A DNA stretch of 64,000 nucleotides from Delphinapterus leucas (taxonomy: Eukaryota > Chordata > Mammalia > Artiodactyla > Monodontidae): assembly GCF_002288925.2 (NCBI RefSeq), contig NW_022098031.1:10569251-10633250 (forward strand). Direction: 5' to 3'. The notes beneath the pieces were generated by a model. That model was not told where the DNA came from. It did no database searches and worked only from the letters and a program-made list of their open reading frames with translations. The position numbers were made by a program, and so were the translations under genes. Positions 39,361-64,000 of the stretch are shown in pieces; position 1 is the first letter of the stretch; each line of letters starts with the position of its first letter.

Positions 39361-40173
39361 TTCTGGGTGCGGAGAGCTGCGTGCTTGGTCCAGTACCTCC
39401 TGGGTTACCTAAACCTGGCTGCGCCAATCTGGGACCCCTTTCTTGTTTGGTATTTTCTGTGTCGGTTGAGTAGACTTGCTAGGTATTCTTGGTGCTGAGC
39501 AAATTTAGCCCTCGCCAAGCACGGGAAAGCATTACTTCTTGAACATTTTACGTTCTTGAAACCATATTTTTAGACATTTTATTTTAAAAATCCAAACATA
39601 GAGTAGACAGTATGATGAACCCTCATATACTCATCATGGTTAGTAAACTATTCAGATTTTTTTTTTGAATCAATGTTTGGTTTTTCATCGTCCTAGAAGT
39701 GTCCATTTTACTTAGATGTTCTAATATACTTGGTCAGAGTTGTATATGGTATTCTACCATATTTTCAATCTATTTCATCTGTTGTCACATCACTTTACTT
39801 ATTCTAAGCATTATGCATTTGAGTGAAATTCCTGGGTTAAAGGGTAAATTGTTGTTTATAATATTTGAAAAGGTCAATAAAATAGTTATCCACAAGAATA
39901 GAAATAGTCAAAACTTTCCCCAAAGATTGTACCATTTTACATTCCCCAGCAATATGTCCCAGTCACAGTTGCTCCACATCCTCCCAAACATTTGGTTGTT
40001 AGTCTTCGATTTTAGCCATTCTGATGAATGTATAGTGGTATCTCATGGTTTTAATTTGCATTCACCATTGACTTGAGCACTTTTCACAGGCACATGGTTA
40101 GGTATGTCTTCAAGAATCATCTGTTGTACTATTTTGTCCGCTCTTTAAATTTTTTTTGGCCTTTTTATTATTA

Positions 40174-41316
40174 TTTTTTTTTGCTAATCAAGTGATGCAT
40201 TTAATGAAAACCACCTAAGATAGTAAAGGAGACATGAGCTAACTGCAGAGAATTTCTGTTGTAGAATACTTCCCCTCCACTACCACGCTGGACACCACTG
40301 CAGAGCAAGTCATGGCCAGTGAAGCAGCGGAGCTGGATGTGAGGAAGCTCATTGGCCAGATGCACTGAATTCAACGAGGCACGTGGAGATGAGGAACTTG
40401 CAGATGTAATATCCCAGCTAGATGGATGTGGTTTGGAACCCGTGCTTTGCTGCAAGGCCTAGTAACCCTAGGGCAAGTTATCCAATATCCCCCAAGCAGC
40501 CTCATTTGGATCATGTCTGGTTAGACCCTCCTTATTCCAAAAGCAAAAACCAAACCAAAACAAACAAACAACTCCCCCTGAAGACAAATCAATCCCTACA
40601 GTCTCACTTTCTCTTCCTTCCTTCAACCCTTTTACAAAGGATAACACAGGGGCGACAGTTCTGAGCTCTCAGGAAATAGGGTCTTAGATGCTTTTGGAGG
40701 TTGAGAGGCTAGAACGGCAGTCTAGAAATTCCTTTCATCTTATGGCACTGATTCAGTTTAGACTTGATCTCTCCTCCTCTCCCTCCACCCGTGCTCTCTC
40801 ACCCCCAGACGGACATATTGGCATCAAATAGCTCTAGCTTTCAATCTGTACTGGGATTTGCCAGCAGAAGAGACGTTGGTCGTTGTCATCCGTAAGTTCC
40901 CACTCCACCACCAGTTTTATAGAGGGGTATTCACTCTTCACGGGTAGTTTATTCAAGTAGCTGTAGGTCTTGTCTTTTTCAATGAGGCAGCTGATTCCAC
41001 TCTTACAACCGTCAGGCTCAGGAATAGGAAAGGGAATGGCGAAACCCATCACAATGCCATGCACCACGACTTTGCTACTTTGAGACTGAGTGCTACTGGT
41101 GAACGTGACATTGACACTGTAAGACTGTCCTTTGTGCAGTTGGCAGGGTTGGGTGGAGCATGGATTCACATTCACTTCCTTTATAACTCCGACCCCAGAA
41201 CTGCAGTCCTTGAAATGCACCGGCTCGGCCAGGGCAGAGGCGCTGAGTGCCAGGAACAGGAACGCGGCACCCAAGAAACGCATCGCAGCTAAGACTGCAA
41301 GCTCAAGGAAAAAAGC
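40174..41316 (-). mobile_element. NPC2 retrocopy insertion (5' UTR, CDS, 3' UTR, poly(A))
   Basis: The insert runs from short 5' UTR-like sequence (41284-41316) through the NPC2 frame and about 630 nt of 3' UTR. It ends with ATTAAA at 40200-40205 and a nine-A tract at 40174-40182 (T on the plus strand), about 17 nt past the signal. Both flanks are parts of one antisense L1, so the boundaries are clear. No convincing target-site duplication was found; the L1 flanks look slightly deleted or diverged there. LINE-mediated retroposition is the obvious origin. Confidence 0.85.
40834..41283 (-). CDS. Intact intronless NPC2-like reading frame (NPC2 retrocopy)
   Basis: An uninterrupted 149-codon frame matches NPC2, the secreted lysosomal protein that binds cholesterol and hands it to NPC1. 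The parental gene has several introns and lies elsewhere (human chromosome 14); this copy has none. It keeps a hydrophobic signal peptide (about residues 1-19), all six cysteines (27, 42, 47, 93, 99, 140), the NVT glycosylation site at 58-60, and residues F85, V115 and Y119, which match the mature-protein sterol-pocket positions F66, V96 and Y100. Differences from my memory of human NPC2 include VPVPF to FAIPF near residues 81-85, P43S and P100L. Its 149-residue length resembles artiodactyl NPC2. The ATG has G at -3. A 3' UTR, an ATTAAA signal and a poly(A) tract follow. Intact coding and retained key residues suggest either a young copy or a functional retrogene; expression is unknown. Confidence 0.9.
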   Translation of the reverse strand: MRFLGAAFLFLALSASALAEPVHFKDCSSGVGVIKEVNVNPCSTQPCQLHKGQSYSVNVTFTSSTQSQSSKVVVHGIVMGFAIPFPIPEPDGCKSGISCLIEKDKTYSYLNKLPVKSEYPSIKLVVEWELTDDNDQRLFCWQIPVQIES

Positions 41317-42334
41317 CTAAGAGTTCTTTATATATGCTGGACACGAGTTTTTTTAGTCAGTTATCCTTCTGCAAATATCTTCTCCCAGTCTGTGGCTTAC
41401 TTATTTTCTTAATGTCTTTGAAGAGCAGAGTTTTATATTTTGATGGTCTAAGTAATCAATTTTTTCCTTTATGGTAATTGCTTTCTGTCTCTTGTATAGG
41501 AAATCTTTACCTACCCTTAGGTCCCAAAGATATTCTCTATTTTTCTTAAAGGTTTTATGGTTTCAGCGTTTATATTCAGGTTTATAATCCATTTACATCA
41601 TGTTTTCTCTTAGAGTCACATTCTCTCTTTTGGTCATCTCTCATTTATAAGTCCTACACGCTAGTCAATTCAACATAAATGCTGATTCATAAACATGCAT
41701 TTACCATTTGTAGGCCTTGCTTATACTGATTTCCTAATCTGTAGTGCCCCACCCTTCTTGTGCTTGTATCTCTGTCTTTGCAAATTCAGTGCATTACCCA
41801 GACCCCAGCTCAAATGCTACTTCCTCAGAAACCTCTTAGCTGGAAATAGTTTCTCCCTGCTTGGATTACTTGTATTTTAAAATGGCATTTAAAAATATAT
41901 TTATTGTATTTCCCCTACTGGAAGGGCTAGATGAGATCTTACGCACTGTGTATTCCCCAATTTATTCACTGCTTGCTGTGTGCCAAATACTATTCTAAGT
42001 CTGTACATGCTCCAACTTATTTTAGAGCAGGTTTGCTGAATGAGAGTTAATAAACTAGAAACATCATCAAAATAAAGAAAATAGCATAATATTATTTTAG
42101 AAAACATTCTTGCTATGTTCATCTAATTAACTGTAATATTTTAAAAACACCAAATTTTATGATGAGGACTTATATACCTGGCTTAAACATGTTATCTACT
42201 TTCCATCCTCTTTAAGATTTCAGAGTACTTATGATCACAGGGAAAAAGGATAACAGGAAATTTAATTTCTTATTACATAATAGAGGGACGTTCCTGGAAT
42301 TCATATGAACAGAAAATTTTAGGTTTTATATAGT

Positions 42335-42340
42335 TTTATT
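42335..42340 (-). promoter_or_regulatory. Candidate NUP107 polyadenylation signal
   Basis: AATAAA on the minus strand, about 205 nt past the NUP107 stop and within AT-rich 3' UTR. Cleavage would be expected near 42315. No competing canonical signal closer to the stop stood out. Confidence 0.5.
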
Positions 42341-42543
42341 AATAAACACAGGGAATTATATAATACATTAAATTTTCAAAGTGTCACCATAATATTCTTA
42401 AAAGTACAAAATTAAATGCCTAAATTTCATAAACATTTTCCCCATAAGGCAAAAGAAAAAACCCAGTAATTACAAATATATATATTTTACAGAAAAACTT
42501 CCATTTATCATGGAAATTATTGAGATTACAAACAGCAGACGAA

Positions 42544-60530
<17,987 letters not shown>

Positions 60531-60685
60531 CTAAAGAAGTACTTGTGCCTTATAGAAAAGTACAAGCAATTTATGAGGATTAGATAACTTATGGCATAGA
60601 TGTGACAAAGGATGGTGTAGACAATCAGTAATGGCGTTTCCCTTCAGCCATATGCATGTCTTTCTGTGGCCTCTGCCTGCCCGCG

Positions 60686-60786
60686 GGCCTGCCTGCCTGC
60701 CTGCCTTCCTGCCTTCCTTCCTTCCTTCCTCCCTCCCTCCCTCCCTCCGTCCCTCTGTCCCTCCCTTCCTTCCTTTCTTTCTTTCC
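60686..60786. repeat. (CCTG)n/(TTCC)n/(CCCT)n pyrimidine microsatellite
   Basis: About 100 nt of tetranucleotide C/T-rich repeats, purine-rich on the NUP107 coding strand. It lies about 200 nt upstream of the exon 13 acceptor. Confidence 0.95.
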
Positions 60787-60999
60787 CTAATAATCCATTT
60801 GCTGTTTGATTCTGGGCTTACCACTAGGTGTCCACGGTGCCCACAGGCATGTAATTCTGCTAGAAACAAATGGGCTAAAGAGGCTGATGACCCTTGATTT
60901 ATGTAAAAGTATTACAAAAGCACTGTTAGTCTCTATAATGACAGGTGCTATTGCTCATTCAGCCCATAAAGATGATATTTCTTCATGTTAAATGTGACC

Positions 61000-61488
61000 A
61001 ATCAGATGAGCTTGATATACCAGTGAGACAGAAACATGTTTGTTGGTCCATCATCTCTTTAGGAACCATCTCTCCCCATTTAGTTCATATGGTTTGAATA
61101 GGTCATATGATTCCATCTCTGAACTCAAGGATTAGGCATGTGATGTAACAAGAATCACTCCCAGGACCCTTGCCAGAGATATTGGGAAAGAGAGACACTC
61201 CTTTTGCTGGGGTTGCTAACTTGCAGGAGGATGTAAGGCTGGAGCTGTTGGTGGCCATCATGGACACAAATGGCTTCTTGAGAATGAAGCCACAGAGAGG
61301 AGTGTCAAGAGCCTGGGAGAGACAGTATCCTAAGGACATCTTCTAAGTCCCCAAATCCTGCTTTTATAACCAGATATAACCCTCTATACTTCTCTGTTCC
61401 ATGAGACAATCAATCCCCAACCTGTAAGTAATTTGAGTTGGGCTTCTGTCATTTGAACCTACAGAATCTGATTAATACAACCAGTTAA
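61000..61488 (+). repeat. Possible old LTR or DNA-element fragment
   Basis: The 3' part TTTGAGTTGGGCTTCTGTCA followed by CTACAGAATCTGATTAATAC resembles the end of an ancient mammalian repeat. I cannot name it. Confidence 0.4.
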
Positions 61489-61707
61489 GGGACCTCCCTA
61501 GTGGTCCAATGGTTAAGACTCCACGCTCGCAATGCAGGGGGCCAGGGTTTGATCCCTGGTCAGGGAACTAGATCCCGCATGCTGCAACTAAGAGCCCACA
61601 TGCCACGACTAAAAGATCTCACACGCCACAATGAAGATCCCGCATGCCATGACTAAGATCCAGCACAGCCAAATAAAAATAAATAAATAAATATTTTTAA
61701 AAAAATT
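61489..61707 (+). mobile_element. CHR-type SINE, intermediate form
   Basis: GGGACCTCCCTAGTGGTCCA head and an A-rich tail. Flanking repeats ACAACCAGTTAA / TGAACCAGTTAA. Confidence 0.95.
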
Positions 61708-61824
61708 GAACCAGTTAAAAAGTATCATACCCAAAACATCATTTTAGATTTATGACTTTTAAAAATTATGAAAGCTATGTAGCAACATGGAAAAATATTT
61801 TTAAAATATTTGATATGCTATCTA

Positions 61825-62175
61825 AAAAAGGCACGACAAAATCTGAATGCAAAACCTTAAAAACATTTTTCTAAGTGAAATTAGCCAGACACAAAAGAAC
61901 AAATATTGTATGATTCCACTAACATGAAATAGCTAGAATAGGCAAATGCATAGAGACAGAAAGTAGATTAGGTTACCAAATGCTGAGAGAAAGGGGAAAT
62001 GGGGAATTACTGCATAATGGTTATGGAGTTTCTGCTTGGGGTGATGAAAAAGTTTTAGAAACATAGTGGTGATGGTTTCGCAACACTGTGAATGTAATTA
62101 ATGTCACTGAAATTTACACTTGAAAATGGTTAAAATGACAAATTTTGTTATATATCTTTTATCACAATGAAAAAA
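61825..62175 (+). mobile_element. L1M-class 3' end
   Basis: AAGTGAAATTAGCCAGACAC, TTGTATGATTCCACTAACAT and ATATATCTTTTATCACAATG are typical of old L1 3' ends. Confidence 0.75.
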
Positions 62176-62207
62176 TCAATACTGTAATATACCAAAACTA
62201 TTGACTT

Positions 62208-62411
62208 GGGCTTCCCTGGTGGCAGAGTGGTTGAGAGTCCGCCTGCCGATGCAGGGGACGCGGGTTCATGCCCTGGTCCGGGAAGATCCCACATGCCGCG
62301 GAGCGGCTGGGCCCGTGAGCCATGGCCGCTGAGCCTGTGGGTCCGGAGCCTGTGCTCCGCAACGGGAGAGGCCACAACAGTGAGAGGCTCGTGTAAAGTG
62401 AAAAAAAAAGA
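62208..62411 (+). mobile_element. CHR-type SINE, young class
   Basis: Complete copy from GGGCTTCCCTGGTGGCAGAG to a poly(A) tail. The 3' motif is altered to CTCGTGTAAAGTG. Confidence 0.95.
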
Positions 62412-62654
62412 TGTACAAAAAAAGGCTTGTAAGTAAATTTTAAAACCCCACTATCTGTGATTATGTAAAGGTAGTGGGACCTTGAGAGTTTTTATTTTTC
62501 AAGGCTTTCAATAATGTGATCATATTTTTGTTTTGTTTTTAAAAATACATCCTTACTTGCCATTGTGATTCCTAGTATCCTGCACATCACCTGGCAGAGT
62601 GGCTGGGACTCAAATATTTTCTGAACAAATGAGTACGTGTTACTTCTTTTCTTT

Positions 62655-62798
62655 CTTTCTTTCCTTTTTTTTTTGGGGGGGGGGGCGCCGCGCCACCCAC
62701 GTGGCTTACAGGATCTTAGTTCCCCAGTCAGAGATTGAACCCAAACCCTCAGCAGTGAAAGCTCAGAGGCCTAACTACTGGACCACCAGGGAATTCCC
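62655..62798 (-). mobile_element. CHR-type SINE, short form, with an 11-G run
   Basis: Reverse orientation ending CACCAGGGAATTCCC. A T run is followed by 11 consecutive G (62675-62685) where the family has GGCTG. Confidence 0.92.
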
Positions 62799-63030
62799 CT
62801 TCTTTTCTTAATTAAAAAATAAGAATGATGTTTAATAATCCAACACTTACTACTATAAAAATTACTTAATATATGCTAGTGGTTTGTAACACAGAAGAAC
62901 AAACAACACTTTGAGCTAACATATTTCTATCTAAAGAACACTGCCAAGAGTACAGCAAAACAGGTACAGCATAATATCTGAAGCTTGAAGCTCCTATGCA
63001 TCAGACTACCTCATCTAAAAAGTCCACAGA

Positions 63031-63236
63031 GGGCTTCCCTGGTGGCGCAGTGGTTGAGAGTCTGCCTGCCGATGCAGGGGACATGGGTTCGTGCCCCGGT
63101 CCGGGAAGATCCCACATGCCTTGGAGCAGCTAGGCCCGTGAGCCATGGCTGCTGAGCCTGCGTGTCTGGAGCCTGTACTCCGCAACGGGAGAGGCCACAA
63201 CAGTGAGAGGCCCGCGTACCGCAAAAAAAAAAAAAA
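63031..63236 (+). mobile_element. CHR-type SINE, young class
   Basis: Complete copy with a pure poly(A) tail and identical flanking repeats AAAAAGTCCACAGA on both sides. Confidence 0.97.
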
Positions 63237-63324
63237 AAAAAGTCCACAGAGCCATCCAGTAAGCTGTCTAATCAGATACTTCACACCTTACACACAAGAC
63301 CTTAACTATCACAAAGGAGGTTAC

Positions 63325-63591
63325 TTTTTTTTTTAAAATAAATTTATTTTTGGCTGTATTGGGTCTTTGTTCTGTGCGCGGGCTTTCTCTAGTTGCAGCG
63401 AGTGGTGCGCAGGCTTCTCATTGTCATGGCTTCTCGTTGCAGAGCACAGGCTCTAGAGCGCAGGCTCAGTAGTTGTGGCACATGGGCTTTGCTGCTCCGC
63501 AGCATGTGGGAATCTTCCCGGGCCAGGGATCAAACCCAGGTCCCCTGCATTGGCAGGCAGATTCCCACCCACTGTGCCACCAGGGAAGCCC
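63325..63591 (-). mobile_element. CHR-type SINE, long form
   Basis: Reverse orientation. Target repeats are AGGAGGTTAC on both sides. Confidence 0.94.
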
Positions 63592-63731
63592 AGGAGGTTA
63601 CATATTAAAGAGGTGAAGTTAAAAGGAAGAAATTTGAGGGGACCATAGTCTTCAAATGCTAGACAGTGTCAACTAGAAGAGCAATTAGGGTCAGACTTAT
63701 TCTTAACTCTTAAAAATCCAAACTAGAAATA

Positions 63732-64000
63732 GGGACTTCTCTAGTGGCGCAGTGGTTAGGAATCCGCCAGCCAATGAAGGCAACACGGGTTTAAGCCCTG
63801 GTCCAGGAAGATCCCACATGCCGCGGAGCAACTAAGCCCATGCACCACAACTACCGAGCCCGCACGCCTAGAGCCCGTGCTCCACAACAAGAGAAGCCAC
63901 TGTAATGAGAAGCCCACGCACTGCAATGAAGAGTAGCCCCTACTCGCCACTAGAGAAAGCCCATGTGCAGCAATGAAGGCCCAACGCAGCCATAAATAAA
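63732..64000 (+). mobile_element. CHR-type SINE, long form (runs to the window end)
   Basis: GGGACTTCTCTAGTGGCGCA head through the GCAGCAATGAAGGCCCAACG block. The tail continues past the window. Confidence 0.94.

Larger units (their letters stand above)
39560..41640 (-). mobile_element. Old L1 fragment, antisense, split by the NPC2 retrocopy
   Basis: The plus strand carries antisense ORF2-region L1 text to 40173 (TTTTAGCCATTCTGATGAAT, TTTTCACAGGCACATGG). It continues from 41317 (AGAGTTCTTTATATATGCTG, AATATCTTCTCCCAGTCTGT, AGGTTTATAATCCATTTAC). The two halves join in the right order once the retrocopy is removed. Confidence 0.75.

Noticed and set aside
40834..41283. That this is the main NPC2 gene
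   Set aside because: It has no introns, has a poly(A) tract, sits inside an L1 and lies in the NUP107-SLC35E3 interval.

Overview
This is vertebrate nuclear DNA, and the repeats point to a toothed whale (odontocete cetacean). At least 29 tRNA-derived SINEs of the cetacean CHR type are scattered through it. Several belong to a young-looking class with a 'GAGAGTCCGCCTGCCGATGC' core, a purine-rich 3' end and a pure poly(A) tail. Older mammalian L2, MIR, L1, MER2, MER20 and MER5-like fossils fill most of the rest. The genus cannot be set from sequence alone.

The window reads as the segment orthologous to human 12q15 between RAP1B and MDM2, with all genes on the minus strand. (1) 1-22.3 kb: intergenic DNA downstream of SLC35E3. 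It contains layered repeats and a dead processed copy of the MAPKAPK2 kinase mRNA (about 16.44-17.33 kb). (2) 22.3-39.4 kb: complete SLC35E3. Its five coding exons total 942 nt (313 codons plus stop), and it has a CpG-island promoter at about 38.93-39.36 kb. (3) 39.4-42.5 kb: a short intergenic gap holding an old antisense L1. A complete, intronless NPC2 reading frame is inserted into that L1, so this is an intact retrocopy. (4) 42.3-60.5 kb: the last 16 coding exons of NUP107 (1695 nt = 565 codons including stop), matching human residues 362-925. Numbering is confirmed by D447 and D831 falling where expected. (5) 60.5-64 kb: NUP107 intron sequence, with the upstream exons outside the window.

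NUP107 encodes a Y-complex nucleoporin, SLC35E3 an orphan nucleotide-sugar/triose-phosphate-type transporter, and NPC2 a secreted lysosomal cholesterol-transfer protein. Nothing in the sequence suggests they share a pathway; only position links them. No bacterial-type operon, CRISPR array or unknown multigene system is present. The most interesting signals are the intact NPC2 retrocopy, a tandem duplication of the 3' splice-site region of SLC35E3 intron 4, a U2 snRNA 5' fragment with target-site duplications, a SINE carrying an inverted templated insertion from about 0.6 kb away, and several readable nested insertions (L1 in SINE, SINE and L1 in MER5, Tc1/mariner-like element in L2). A 400-base N gap sits exactly between two inverted SINEs. 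All coordinates and exon phases were read by eye; repeat family names rest on remembered consensus sequences.
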